A stretch of 64,000 nt of DNA, taken from contig CANRID010000008.1 in assembly GCA_947630665.1 (NCBI GenBank), positions 1-64,000 of the forward strand. The letters are read 5' to 3'. Below are positions 33,919 through 43,916 of this stretch, piece after piece. Source of the DNA: an uncultured Bacteroidales bacterium (GTDB lineage: Bacteria > Bacteroidota > Bacteroidia > Bacteroidales > UBA932). Below the pieces are notes generated by a model. It was not told where the DNA came from, did not search any database, and saw nothing but the letters and a program-made list of their open reading frames with translations. Position numbers and translations under genes: made by a program. Position 1 is the first letter of the stretch. Every line of letters begins with the position of its first letter.

Positions 33919-35082
33919 TTATTTTGTCCGGGTCTTGTTCCGTGTTTTCTCCTCCGCCAATCTGATACATTCCGCAGCAATCTCGCCGGCGGCATCCGTG
34001 CGGGCCAAGGCGGAAATGTTGGCCTCCAGCACTTCCCGACGGGTATCGTCCTTTAGCAGTTCTTTTACCAGCGGCATCAGTTCCCCATCCGCCTGCGCGT
34101 CCTTTATGATCAGGGCCGCCTCTTTTTTCACCAACGCCATGGCATTATGGGTCTGGTGATCTTCGGCTACGTTGGGTGAAGGCACGAAGACCGTGCATTT
34201 TCCCGCTGCGCATAATTCGGAAATCGTACCTGCCCCGGCCCGGCTGACCACTACGTCCGCTGCTGCGTACGCCAGATCCATCCGCTGTATAAAATCAGTA
34301 TAGATGATATGGGGAGCGTGCCTTTGCTGCATAAAGCGGTCTATCTCTTCCTTATAATATTTTCCGCATTGCCAGATGACCTGACAGCTCGGCTTGCCGT
34401 CGGGACCCGGCGAGAAAAGATCTCCGGAATCGATTTCGTTTTTCATACACCGGTTGAGCGTGCCGCATCCCAAGCTTCCTCCTACTACAAACACCGTTTT
34501 CAAGGACGGGTCCAGACGGTAATATTCGTATCCCCGGGCTTTGAGGTCGGGAGTGCTTTTTACAATATCTTTCCGGATGGGATTGCCCGTAAGGATGATT
34601 TTTTCCTTTGGAAAGAAACGTTCCATCCCTTCATACGCCACGCATATCCGATCCGCCCTTTTCGCATTTTTCCTGTTTACCACTCCCGCATACGAATTCT
34701 GCTCCTGAATGAGTACGGGGATACCCATTTCCGCCGCCGTACCGACTGTAGCCGCACTGGCGAAGCCTCCCACTCCCACTACTATATCCGGGGCAAAGTC
34801 CTTTATTATTTTTTTCGCTTCTTTTTTGCACTTCAGATAATCCAGCATCACCCGGATGTTGCCGGGGCTGTACAGCGGACGTTTGAGTCCTTTGGCGGGT
34901 ATGCCTTTTATTTCATACCCGGCTGCCGGGACCTTTTCCATTTCCATTTTCCCGAGCGCCCCCACAAAAAGAATCCTGGCTCCGGGCCGTATCTCCCGGA
35001 TGGCGCCGGCAATGGAAAGGGCAGGAAAAATATGTCCTCCTGTCCCCCCGCCGCTGATAATAACTTTTAAATCATTGTTCAT
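33919..35082 (-). CDS. murG: MurG glycosyltransferase (lipid II synthase)
   Basis: This 387-residue enzyme moves GlcNAc from UDP-GlcNAc to lipid I at the inner face of the membrane. Marks are the N-terminal GGGTGGHIFPALSIA, the membrane-contact loop near GVGGFASAATVGTA, and the donor-site block VVSRAGAGTISELCAAGK. Length is slightly above the E. coli enzyme. It sits between ftsW and murC with gaps of 14 and 23 bases. Confidence 0.94.
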   Translation of the reverse strand: MNNDLKVIISGGGTGGHIFPALSIAGAIREIRPGARILFVGALGKMEMEKVPAAGYEIKGIPAKGLKRPLYSPGNIRVMLDYLKCKKEAKKIIKDFAPDIVVGVGGFASAATVGTAAEMGIPVLIQEQNSYAGVVNRKNAKRADRICVAYEGMERFFPKEKIILTGNPIRKDIVKSTPDLKARGYEYYRLDPSLKTVFVVGGSLGCGTLNRCMKNEIDSGDLFSPGPDGKPSCQVIWQCGKYYKEEIDRFMQQRHAPHIIYTDFIQRMDLAYAAADVVVSRAGAGTISELCAAGKCTVFVPSPNVAEDHQTHNAMALVKKEAALIIKDAQADGELMPLVKELLKDDTRREVLEANISALARTDAAGEIAAECIRLAEEKTRNKTRTK

Positions 35083-35096
35083 TTATTATATTTTAC

Positions 35097-36383
35097 TCAT
35101 ATTTCCGCTACGCCCGCCTCTTCCGGGTCATTATTTTCCTCATCCGCTTTTTCCTCCGCCTCCTGCGCCTTTTCCGTCTCTTTCCGCTGCGCCTCCTTCC
35201 GTTTGGCGGCGCTGATGTCTATGGTCCGGCTCACGGAGAGGATAATGCCGAAAGCGCAACTTAAAATCACCAGCGAGGTGCCTCCTAAACTCAGTAAAGG
35301 CAGTGTATGACCGGTAACCGGCAGATACCCCACGTTTACCAATATGTGAAGGATGGCCTGGATGGTAATCAGCAGTCCCAGACCGCCCACCGTAATGGCC
35401 GTAAATATCTTGGTACAGCTTTTTACCAATATGATACATCGGAATAGGAACCACAGATAAAGCATCAAGATGAAAATTCCGCCTATCAGGCCGTATTCCT
35501 CTATGATAATCGTGTATATGTAATCCGAGTAAGGATGCGGCAATACATACCGCTGGGTGCTTTTTCCCGGGCCTTTTCCCAATATCCCGACAGAAGAAAT
35601 GGCTATTTTGGCCATATCCTCCTGGTACGTTTTATCCGCGATTTTCTGTTTTTCCTCCGCGGAAAGCTCCTGGCTGATTTCCGTTTTTACAAAGAATTTC
35701 TTCAGCCGGCTGGTTGCCGTATCCATACGCGGAAACAGACCGAAAGATAAATGGAGCAATACCAGCACCGTCAGTCCGGCAGCTCCTATACCCATGGTTT
35801 TGAACAGATAGTTCCACTTGACTCCTGCGATGAATAAGATCATGAAACTCAGCAGCGCAATGAAAAGGGCGGTAGATACGCTTCCTATCATAATCAGTAT
35901 AAAGACGATTCCTACCGGAACCACTATCTTTATAAGAAATTCCTTGAAAGTATCCAGCTTGTTGATCTCCAGCACCCGTGCCAAGTAAAGAATAACGGCT
36001 ATCTTGGCTATCTCCGTAGGTTGGAACCGGATACCGCAGATATTGAGCCACCTGCGTGCTCCGTTTATATATTCCCCCATAATTGGCAGCAGAATCAATA
36101 AAAGGATGCTGATTATAAACACCGGATAGGCCAGCAGACGGTACCATCCCAAGGGAATCAGATAGCAGATCATCAAAGCCGCTAATCCCAGAGCCACGAA
36201 CTGCCCTTGTTTAAGCAGATAAGCGAAATTGGTCGTATGTTCCTTGAATGCCAAAGAACTGCTGGCCGAATATACCAGCAGGATGGAAGACAGCAATAGG
36301 ATTACCACGATGGCACGGATAACGTGGTCACCGGGAATCTTGTTGATCCATTCTTTAGCTTCTATGTTCAGGCCTCCTTTCAT
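35097..36383 (-). CDS. ftsW: FtsW, SEDS-family septal glycosyltransferase
   Basis: This 428-residue protein of about ten membrane segments carries SEDS motifs such as NGARRWLNICGIRFQPTEIAK, the YSDYIYTIIIEEYGLIGG block and TGHTLPLLSLGGTS. It polymerises lipid II at the septum with FtsI. The ATG at 36383 is preferred over a GTG at 36407, which overlaps murD. A charged tail rich in Glu and Lys (residues about 395-428) is cytoplasmic. Confidence 0.92.
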   Translation of the reverse strand: MKGGLNIEAKEWINKIPGDHVIRAIVVILLLSSILLVYSASSSLAFKEHTTNFAYLLKQGQFVALGLAALMICYLIPLGWYRLLAYPVFIISILLLILLPIMGEYINGARRWLNICGIRFQPTEIAKIAVILYLARVLEINKLDTFKEFLIKIVVPVGIVFILIMIGSVSTALFIALLSFMILFIAGVKWNYLFKTMGIGAAGLTVLVLLHLSFGLFPRMDTATSRLKKFFVKTEISQELSAEEKQKIADKTYQEDMAKIAISSVGILGKGPGKSTQRYVLPHPYSDYIYTIIIEEYGLIGGIFILMLYLWFLFRCIILVKSCTKIFTAITVGGLGLLITIQAILHILVNVGYLPVTGHTLPLLSLGGTSLVILSCAFGIILSVSRTIDISAAKRKEAQRKETEKAQEAEEKADEENNDPEEAGVAEI

Positions 36384-36403
36384 TCTGTTTCTCGATAAGA
36401 TAT

Positions 36404-37762
36404 TCACAAAATGCCCGAATCGGAGATCTGCAGTTCGCGGACCGCCGCCTTGAATTGCCGTCCCCGGTCTTCGTAGCTCTTGAAAAGATCGAAGCTGGCG
36501 CAGGCCGGCGACAATAATACCGTATCTCCCGGACGGGCCAGTTCAGAAGCTTTCTGCACCGCGTCTTTTGCCGAGAGCACATCCACTATCGTTTCCACCT
36601 TGTCTCCGAAACATTCATGCAGTTTTTCATTATGTACTCCAAGGCATATCATGGCTCTGACTTTCTCTTTCACCAACTCGTAAAGAGGCTCATAATCGTT
36701 CCCCTTGTCTTTCCCGCCCGCAATCCATACGACCGGAGTCTTTACGCTTTCCAAGGCATACCATGACGAGTTGACATTCGTCGCCTTGGAATCATTTATA
36801 TACAGAACGTTTTTAATACTCATGACTTCCTCCATCCGGTGCTCCACCCCTTTGAAAGTCATCAGGCTGTCGCGGATAAAGCGGTTTTCTATTTTGAGGA
36901 CTTTCCCGGCAATGGCCGCTGCCATGGAGTTGTAAATATTGTGTTTTCCGGCGAGCGAAAGCTCTTTCAGATACATGAAATACTCATCTTCCCGATAGCG
37001 GACGCATAACTGGTCCTCCTGTATGCAGGCTCCCTCCTTCACTTTCTTTTCCTGGCTGATAGGCAGCATTTTCACTTTGAGTACTATTTTTTCCAACTCC
37101 TCTGTAGTGATCGGGTCATCGGCGCAGAAAATAAAGCAATCCTCCTTGTCCATGTTCCGGGTGATCCGGAACTTGGCATTTACATAATTCTGCATGTTGA
37201 AATCATACCGGTCCAGATGATCCGGAGTGATATTGAGTAAAATGGCGATATCGGCCTTGAAGTCGTACATGCCGTCTAACTGAAAACTGCTAAGTTCCAG
37301 CACATAATAGTCATAATTCTCCGTAGCCACCTGGAATGCGTAGCTTTGTCCGATATTCCCCGCCAATCCTACGTTCAATCCTGCATTTTTCAGCATGAAA
37401 TAGATCAGGGAAGTGGTGGTGGTCTTTCCGTTGCTGCCCGTGATGCAGATTTTCTTCGCTTTGTCGTACCGGCCTGCAAATTCTATCTCGGAAATTACGG
37501 GTATCCCTTTTTCCCGGGCCTGTACGATCAGCGGAGCGTTTTCCGGAATGCCGGGGCTTTTGACGATTTGCCAGGCGTTGAGAATCTTTTCCTGCGTATG
37601 GCCTCCCTCTTCATACGGGATCTCGTATTTTTCCAGCGTTTTCCGTGCTTCCGGTTTGATCGTTCCGTTATCCGACAGGAACACATCGTACCCTTTTATC
37701 TTTGCAAGAACGGCGGACCCTACACCGCTTTCGCCTCCTCCCAATACAACAATTCTTTGCAT
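36404..37762 (-). CDS. murD: UDP-N-acetylmuramoyl-L-alanine--D-glutamate ligase
   Basis: This 452-residue ligase adds D-glutamate to the stem. Its start IVVLGGGESGVGSAVLA is the MurD Rossmann block. The ATP site is CITGSNGKTTTTSLIYF and the central motif is NITPDHLDRYDFN. LLSPACASFDLFKSYEDRG near the end is characteristic of MurD. It lies 2 bases from mraY, so the two are tightly coupled. Confidence 0.94.
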   Translation of the reverse strand: MQRIVVLGGGESGVGSAVLAKIKGYDVFLSDNGTIKPEARKTLEKYEIPYEEGGHTQEKILNAWQIVKSPGIPENAPLIVQAREKGIPVISEIEFAGRYDKAKKICITGSNGKTTTTSLIYFMLKNAGLNVGLAGNIGQSYAFQVATENYDYYVLELSSFQLDGMYDFKADIAILLNITPDHLDRYDFNMQNYVNAKFRITRNMDKEDCFIFCADDPITTEELEKIVLKVKMLPISQEKKVKEGACIQEDQLCVRYREDEYFMYLKELSLAGKHNIYNSMAAAIAGKVLKIENRFIRDSLMTFKGVEHRMEEVMSIKNVLYINDSKATNVNSSWYALESVKTPVVWIAGGKDKGNDYEPLYELVKEKVRAMICLGVHNEKLHECFGDKVETIVDVLSAKDAVQKASELARPGDTVLLSPACASFDLFKSYEDRGRQFKAAVRELQISDSGIL

Positions 37763-37764
37763 GA

Positions 37765-39042
37765 CTATCTGATTTTAAGTGTTATGATCGTAAAGGCGCA
37801 TAAGAGAATCGCTATGATCCAGAACCTTACTGTTATCTTGGCTTCCGGGATCGCCCGGCGCGGCAGCTTGATGAGCGCCGGAATCCCTTCTTTCTGAAAA
37901 TGATGGTGGAGCGGACTCATTTTAAATACCCTCCGTCCTTGTCCGTATTTCTTTTTCGTATATTTGAAATACCCCCGCTGGATGATTACGGATAAGGATT
38001 CCACGAAAAAGATTCCGCATAAAACGGGAATAAGCAGCTCTTTCCGGATGATGATGGCGGTTACGGCTATGATGCCTCCTATGGAAAGGCTTCCCGTATC
38101 TCCCATAAAAACCTGCGCCGGATAGGCGTTGTACCATAAAAACCCGATCAATGCTCCGATAAAGGCCGCCATGAAGATCACTACTTCGCCGGTATCGGGG
38201 ATATACATGATATTCAGGTAGGACGCATATATGGAGTTTCCCGACAGATAGGCCAGAATACCCAGTGTCGTTCCCACGATAGCGGAAATTCCCGTAGCCA
38301 GGCCGTCCATGCCGTCGGTGAGGTTGGTGCCGTTGGAAACGGCCGTTACGATGAAAATCACGATCAGTATATAAATGATCCAGCTGGCGGTTTCGCCTGC
38401 CTTTCCCTTGAAGGGCGACAGCCAGGAATAATCGAATTCATTATGCTTGATGAAGGGAATGGTCGTTTTGGTGCTTTTTATATCCTGGAAATAATTGACG
38501 GAAACGTGATCGTTCTCCGTAATGATTTCCGGATGGGAATTTTCTGCCGTGGAAGTCGTTTTCTCCCGGATAACCGCCTCATCGCTCAGACATAAGGTGA
38601 TTCCTACGATCAATCCGATGGCTATTTGCCCGAAGATCTTGAATTGGCCTTTCAGCCCCTCCTTGTTTCGCCTGAAAACCTTGATGGAATCGTCTAAAAA
38701 TCCGATCATCCCGAGACCTACGGTGGTAATGATCAAAAGAATGACATAGATATTGGAGAGGTTCCCGAACAGCAGCACAGGGATCAGCAGGGATAATAAA
38801 ATAATGATTCCCCCCATGGTAGGAGTGCCTTTTTTAGCCATCTGCCCTTCGAGTCCCAAATCCCGGATCTCTTCCCCGATCTGTTTTTTCTGAAGTTTGA
38901 ATATCAGTTTCCTGCCGGCGTACAAGCCGATCAGCAGCGCGGTCATGGCCGCTATCAGGGAGCGGAAGGAGATGTATTTCATCAGTCCGATTCCCGGGAA
39001 ATCGGTGTGTTGCTGTAAATATTCAAATAAATGGTATAACAT
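37765..39042 (-). CDS. mraY: MraY, lipid I synthase
   Basis: This 425-residue membrane transferase links phospho-MurNAc-pentapeptide to undecaprenyl phosphate. Catalytic acidic motifs are GFLDDSIKVF and NGTNLTDGMDGLATG, with the HHHFQK-type block in MSPLHHHFQKEG. It is longer than E. coli MraY because of an extra loop of about 60 residues in the middle (around residues 160-215, TSTAENSHPEIITEND and on), common in this phylum. Confidence 0.94.
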   Translation of the reverse strand: MLYHLFEYLQQHTDFPGIGLMKYISFRSLIAAMTALLIGLYAGRKLIFKLQKKQIGEEIRDLGLEGQMAKKGTPTMGGIIILLSLLIPVLLFGNLSNIYVILLIITTVGLGMIGFLDDSIKVFRRNKEGLKGQFKIFGQIAIGLIVGITLCLSDEAVIREKTTSTAENSHPEIITENDHVSVNYFQDIKSTKTTIPFIKHNEFDYSWLSPFKGKAGETASWIIYILIVIFIVTAVSNGTNLTDGMDGLATGISAIVGTTLGILAYLSGNSIYASYLNIMYIPDTGEVVIFMAAFIGALIGFLWYNAYPAQVFMGDTGSLSIGGIIAVTAIIIRKELLIPVLCGIFFVESLSVIIQRGYFKYTKKKYGQGRRVFKMSPLHHHFQKEGIPALIKLPRRAIPEAKITVRFWIIAILLCAFTIITLKIR

Positions 39043-39056
39043 GATCCTGTACGCTT

Positions 39057-40514
39057 TTACTCTTTTTCCTGCATCGCGAACGTATCTATGATAATTTCCT
39101 TGTCGTTCAGATGATGTTTTATCCCGTTAATGATTTGATAATCTTCATGCCCTTTTCCGGCCACCAAAATGAATGATCCCGGCTGTGCGGTCAGGATAGC
39201 CGTACGGATCGCCTCGGTCCTGTCGGGAATAAAAAGAGACCGCGCCCTGGTTTTCAGGTCCATTCCCGCCTTGATGTCGTTGATGATCTCCAAGGGATCT
39301 TCGAATCTCGGATTGTCGGAAGTTACGATGATACGGGAGGCGTATTTCCCCGCTATGGCTCCCATTTCCGGCCGTTTGGTCTTGTCCCGGTTTCCTCCGC
39401 ATCCGAATACGCAGATCAGATCTCCCTGGGGTTCCAGATCCTTGAGGGTCTTTAATACGTTTTCCAGCGCGTCCGGAGTATGGGCGTAATCCACGGCCGC
39501 AATCACCTCGTTTTTCCCTTTGAAATATTCCAATCTTCCGGCCACCGAGGTCAGTTCGCTCATCAGACGGACGGTTTCTTCCTGCGAGGCTCCCAATAGC
39601 ATGGCCGTACCATATACCGCCGTCAGATTGGCGGCATTATAGACTCCTATGAAGCGGCACCATACTTCCGTCCCGTTGATGTTCAGGAGCATTCCTTCTA
39701 TCGTTTTCTCGATGATCTTGCATTTGAAGTCCGCCTGCTCCCTGCCGGAATAAGTATAGATGTGCGCCGGGGTGTTCTGGACCATTACCCGGCCGTTCCT
39801 GTCGTCGAGATTGGTCAGGGCGAATGCTTCCGGAGGCAGAGTGTCGAAAAATCTTTTTTTGCATTGCAGATAGGCGGCGAAAGTCTTATGGTAATCCAAA
39901 TGGTCGTGGGTGAGATTCGTGAAAATTCCCCCCTTGAAACGAAGACCGTCCGTACGTCCCTGATCTAATGCGTGCGAGCTTACTTCCATAAAACAATATT
40001 CGCATCCTTCCCGGGCCATCTGGGCTATCAGGGCATTCAGTTCTATCGGTCCCGGAGTAGTATTGATGGTTTCGTATCTTTTGTCTCCCACAAAATTGGC
40101 GATGGTGGAGATCAGTCCGCAATTATATCCAGATTTGGTAAAAAGACGGTACAGCAGGGTGGCGATGGAAGTTTTGCCGTTGGTCCCGGTTACTCCCACA
40201 AGATTCAGTTTTCGGGAGGGATGATCGTAAAAATTCCCTGCGATCTGTGCCAGGGCTTTCCGGTCGTCTTTTACGATTACGTATGTGCATTCCGCCTCTG
40301 TCTTTTCCGCATGGCTGCATACGATGGTTCCGGCCCCGTTTTTTATAGCCGCTTCTATATAATCGTGGCCGTCCGAATCCGCTCCTTTTACGGCGATGAA
40401 CAAGCTGCCCGGAGTGCATTTCCGGGAATCGGCGCAGATGCGGTCGATCTGCTTGTGGGGATTGTGGATGATCCGCTCGACCTCCACGCCGCTCAAGAGT
40501 TTAGTTAGTTCCAT
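39057..40514 (-). CDS. murE: MurE, UDP-MurNAc-tripeptide ligase
   Basis: This 485-residue ligase adds the third amino acid. The ATP loop is GVTGTNGKTSIATLLY. The substrate motif TSDNPRFEDPLEII contains DNPR, which in known MurE enzymes selects meso-diaminopimelate. The closing AGKGHEDYQII is also typical. Its start overlaps the ftsI end by 14 bases. Confidence 0.94.
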   Translation of the reverse strand: MELTKLLSGVEVERIIHNPHKQIDRICADSRKCTPGSLFIAVKGADSDGHDYIEAAIKNGAGTIVCSHAEKTEAECTYVIVKDDRKALAQIAGNFYDHPSRKLNLVGVTGTNGKTSIATLLYRLFTKSGYNCGLISTIANFVGDKRYETINTTPGPIELNALIAQMAREGCEYCFMEVSSHALDQGRTDGLRFKGGIFTNLTHDHLDYHKTFAAYLQCKKRFFDTLPPEAFALTNLDDRNGRVMVQNTPAHIYTYSGREQADFKCKIIEKTIEGMLLNINGTEVWCRFIGVYNAANLTAVYGTAMLLGASQEETVRLMSELTSVAGRLEYFKGKNEVIAAVDYAHTPDALENVLKTLKDLEPQGDLICVFGCGGNRDKTKRPEMGAIAGKYASRIIVTSDNPRFEDPLEIINDIKAGMDLKTRARSLFIPDRTEAIRTAILTAQPGSFILVAGKGHEDYQIINGIKHHLNDKEIIIDTFAMQEKE

Positions 40515-42618
40515 TTTCTGTCAGTTGAAGATTGATTACTGTGTTTTTATCCGGTTTGCTTCCTGCGGGGGGATCCTGCCGGATTACTCTTCCCCAGCCT
40601 GAAAATTTTACTTTATATCCTTGATTCTCCAATAAATAAAGTGCGTCTTTCAATCCCATGTCCACTACATTGGCCAAAGAATCGCCGTCCGTGAATAAAT
40701 TCTGGACCGTAATTCCGGAGGAATCTTTTGCAAAACGTACCCAGCCCCGTTTATCCAACCGGCGCGATATCTCGGCGGCTCCCTTTATCGGCAATTCGGC
40801 CAGCATCGTTTTTTCCGCTTCCGATTTTCCTGCGGATATGTCCGGCAATGTATTCGTTTTCATTTGTTTTCCTTCCAATACCGGCTGCCAGTCGGTACTT
40901 GAGGTATAAATATGATCCGCTATCTGTTTGAAAACCGGTCCCGCCCAGGTCGCTCCGTAAAAATTGCCCCGGGTATCGCCCGAATATAAAATGACGATGG
41001 CCGAATATTTGGGATCCTCGGAAGGGAAGAAACCCGCGAAGGAGGCCTGGTATTTTCTGTATCCGTTCTTTTCGTACCCGTATTTCCCGTAGGACATGCG
41101 CGCAGTCCCGGACTTGCCCGATATCTGGTAGCGGTTGTTGTTGAGTGTTCTGCCCGTACCGTCCGTCACTACTCCCCGCAAGGCTTTCTTGACCGTTTCC
41201 ACGGTTCTTTTGGAACAGATCGCCCCGCTGATTTCCTGAGGTTCGAATTGCTTTATAATCTCTCCGTCCTGTTGGTAATTTTCGATGAAATAGGGTTTCA
41301 TCATTTTCCCTCCATTCGCAATGGCATTGTAAAAAGTGAGCGTATGCAGGGGAGTGAGCAGGGTGGCATATCCTATGGCCATGGAGGAGAGACTGGAACG
41401 GGACCACATGGCATCTCCCGGGGCATAAATGCTGGCTCTTGCCTCGCCCTGGATATCCAGGTTGAAACGTTCTCCCAATTTCATGCTCTGAACCCGGTCC
41501 ACGAATTTTTTCTCATCCGATCCGTAATATTCGACCGCCAGTTTCGCAAAGGAGATATTGGACGATTTTTCGAATGCCTTTTGCACAGTGAGCAATCCGT
41601 TGGGATGGGTATCCGTATAGGTATATCCCGCATAGTTCCATCGGCCGTTTCCGGCATCTATCGGTGTGTTGAGCGTTACGTATCCGTCTTCGATGAGCGC
41701 GACCAAGGTAACTAACTTGAAGGTCGAGCCCGGTTCCGTCGCTTCTCCGATAGCGTAATTGTAAGATTCGTCGAATCCCCCTTTCCCGTCTTTCTTCATA
41801 TTGGCGATCGCCCGGATGGCCCCCGTACTTACCTCCATCACCAAGGCGGTAGCCCCTTCTATATTATCCGATTTGGACAACTGCTCTTTCAACGCATTTT
41901 CTGCCGCTTCCTGAATGTCGATGTCGATAGTCGTCTGGATGTCGTAACCGTCTTTAGGCGGAACGCTCTCCTCGCTGTTTACAGGACGCCATTCTCCCCC
42001 GAGCATTCGCTGGATGGTCTGGCGGCCCGGAGTGCCTTTGAGATAATAGTCGCAGCTGCCTTCGATGCCTACTCCTACGCCTTCGGTGTTTATGAATCCG
42101 ATGGTCCTGTATGCAAGTCTTCCGTAGGGATTGTTCCTTTTGTATTTTTGCTCCGACAGAATCCCCCCTTTGTTAGACCCGAGCCGGAAGAGGGGAAACT
42201 TCTTGATGGTTTCCAGTTCCGCATAATCTACTAACCGGTTTCCCAAGGCCTTATATCTTTTTCCCTCTTTGCGGGCTTTTTCAATTTCCTGTTTATAGGC
42301 CCTTGCCGGCTTGTCTTTAAAAAATGCAGCCAGCTTGCCGCTGAGCGCGTCTATGTATTTATTGAAGGTATCCGGATGGGAAACCGTACAGTCCATGCGG
42401 ATCCGGTAATACGGAACCGATGTGGCCAGCGGTCTGCCGTCCCGCGCCAGTATGTTTCCCCGGTTCGCCTCTATGACTTCCTCCCGGAAGGAAATATCCG
42501 CATCGGTAGTTTCGGTAGGGTTGATGAATTGCAAATAAATGATCTTCCCGATAACCGCAAGGGCTATCAGGACGAACCATTTATAGAGGAATGCAATTCT
42601 TTTGAAAATACCGTTCAT
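40501..42618 (-). CDS. ftsI: FtsI, septal transpeptidase with PASTA domain
   Basis: This 705-residue class B penicillin-binding protein has a single membrane segment (about residues 12-32), a dimerisation domain and a transpeptidase domain. SXXK is in EPGSTFKLV, SXN in KSSNISFAKLA, and the third motif reads KSGT instead of KTGT. A PASTA domain closes the protein (residues about 640-700, MGLKDALYLLENQGYKVKF), while E. coli FtsI has none. It cross-links peptidoglycan at the septum with FtsW. Confidence 0.92.
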   Translation of the reverse strand: MNGIFKRIAFLYKWFVLIALAVIGKIIYLQFINPTETTDADISFREEVIEANRGNILARDGRPLATSVPYYRIRMDCTVSHPDTFNKYIDALSGKLAAFFKDKPARAYKQEIEKARKEGKRYKALGNRLVDYAELETIKKFPLFRLGSNKGGILSEQKYKRNNPYGRLAYRTIGFINTEGVGVGIEGSCDYYLKGTPGRQTIQRMLGGEWRPVNSEESVPPKDGYDIQTTIDIDIQEAAENALKEQLSKSDNIEGATALVMEVSTGAIRAIANMKKDGKGGFDESYNYAIGEATEPGSTFKLVTLVALIEDGYVTLNTPIDAGNGRWNYAGYTYTDTHPNGLLTVQKAFEKSSNISFAKLAVEYYGSDEKKFVDRVQSMKLGERFNLDIQGEARASIYAPGDAMWSRSSLSSMAIGYATLLTPLHTLTFYNAIANGGKMMKPYFIENYQQDGEIIKQFEPQEISGAICSKRTVETVKKALRGVVTDGTGRTLNNNRYQISGKSGTARMSYGKYGYEKNGYRKYQASFAGFFPSEDPKYSAIVILYSGDTRGNFYGATWAGPVFKQIADHIYTSSTDWQPVLEGKQMKTNTLPDISAGKSEAEKTMLAELPIKGAAEISRRLDKRGWVRFAKDSSGITVQNLFTDGDSLANVVDMGLKDALYLLENQGYKVKFSGWGRVIRQDPPAGSKPDKNTVINLQLTENGTN

Positions 42619-42631
42619 GGATATTTTATTT

Positions 42632-42988
42632 TTATTGCGCCTTTATCCGTCTGGCCGGCCTGCTCGGTTTATGGAGCGGAGAACCCAAGCGTATCAGTTT
42701 TGCTTCTACCTCCCCCCGCTTGCTTTGATTCTGAAGACTGGCGGCTTTGCTGGTGTAATCGGCTTTCAGGTTTTTCAGTTCCCGCTGGTTCCTTCTTTGG
42801 GTTACCTGCGTCTTTTCCACTCCCAAATTAATGGAAATGTAAACTATCGCCAGAAAGAATACGTAGAGGATAAAAGGCCATTGGCTGGCCATTTTCTTCT
42901 TCAGCCAGGCTCCCCCGAAAATATCTCCGATGAGATTATTGTCGGCGGCCCTATCATTTTCCCTGTTGTCTTTTCTTTCCGGGTCCAT
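42632..42988 (-). CDS. ftsL: FtsL-like small divisome protein
   Basis: This 118-residue protein has a charged cytoplasmic N-terminus and one membrane segment (WPFILYVFFLAIVYISINL). A predicted coiled coil follows (REQRELKNLKADYTSKA-type heptads). FtsL is too variable to recognise by sequence, so the call rests on size, topology and the slot between rsmH and ftsI, where ftsL always lies. Confidence 0.7.
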   Translation of the reverse strand: MDPERKDNRENDRAADNNLIGDIFGGAWLKKKMASQWPFILYVFFLAIVYISINLGVEKTQVTQRRNQRELKNLKADYTSKAASLQNQSKRGEVEAKLIRLGSPLHKPSRPARRIKAQ

Positions 42989-42999
42989 GTAATTTATAT

Positions 43000-43914
43000 T
43001 TATCTTTTTTGTTCCCGTTTGGCTGCTACCCTGAGCTTGGCGCTCCGGCTGCGGGTGTTGCGCCTGATCTCCTCTTCCGCAGGCACTACCGGTTTGCGGG
43101 TCAGGATTTCAAACGGCACGGCCGCTTTTCCGTAAAAATCTTTTTGCAGAACCCCTTCCGTATTGCCGGTCTTCATGAAATTCTTCACCATTCTGTCTTC
43201 CAAAGAATGGTAAGTGATAACGGACAGTCTTCCTCCGGGCCGGAGACTCTTTAAGGAGCCCGTCAGAAAATCTTCCAATGCCTGCATTTCACGGTTTACC
43301 TCTATCCGCAGCGCCTGGAATAATTTCGCCAGAAATTTATGTCCGGTAAAGTCCGTATATAATTTCTCCACCGCTTTGCTCAGATCTCCCGTCGTTCTGA
43401 TAGGAGCCGTCTGTCGGGATAAGCATATCAGCTCCGCTGCTTTTCCCGGTTTGTCCAACTCTCCGTAACGGTGGAATATCCGGGCCAGTTCCTCCTGCGG
43501 ATATTCGTTTACTATGTCGGCGGCGCTTTTCCCGCCCATCCGGTTCATACGCATATCTAACGGGGCGTCGAAACGGAAGGAAAACCCTCTTTCCCCCGTA
43601 TCGAACTGATGGGAGGATACTCCCAAATCCGCCAATATGCCGTCTATCGGCTCCAGCCCGTAGTAATGCACGAAATTTCCCACGAACCGGAAATTATTAT
43701 GCACCGGAATCAGGCGTTCATCCTGCGGAGCGTTTTCCAGAGCGTCCGAATCCTGGTCGAATGCGAGCAGTCTTCCCTTTTTCCCCAGACGCGCCAGGAT
43801 TTCCCGGGCATGGCCCCCGCCCCCCAAGGTTGCATCTACATAGATACCGTCTTCGCGTATATCCAAAGCGGATATGCTTTCATTTAACAAGACGGGAACA
43901 TGATATGCAGACAT
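43000..43914 (-). CDS. rsmH: 16S rRNA m4C1402 methyltransferase
   Basis: This 304-residue methyltransferase modifies C1402 in the ribosomal P site. The SAM loop is VDATLGGGGHAREILAR, preceded by HVPVLLNESI. The ILADLGVSSHQFDTGERGFSFR block and the closing SLEDRMVKNFM are diagnostic. The ATG at 43914 is chosen; the TTG 6 bases earlier would overlap mraZ. It starts 2 bases after the mraZ stop. Confidence 0.94.
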   Translation of the reverse strand: MSAYHVPVLLNESISALDIREDGIYVDATLGGGGHAREILARLGKKGRLLAFDQDSDALENAPQDERLIPVHNNFRFVGNFVHYYGLEPIDGILADLGVSSHQFDTGERGFSFRFDAPLDMRMNRMGGKSAADIVNEYPQEELARIFHRYGELDKPGKAAELICLSRQTAPIRTTGDLSKAVEKLYTDFTGHKFLAKLFQALRIEVNREMQALEDFLTGSLKSLRPGGRLSVITYHSLEDRMVKNFMKTGNTEGVLQKDFYGKAAVPFEILTRKPVVPAEEEIRRNTRSRSAKLRVAAKREQKR

Positions 43915-43916
43915 AA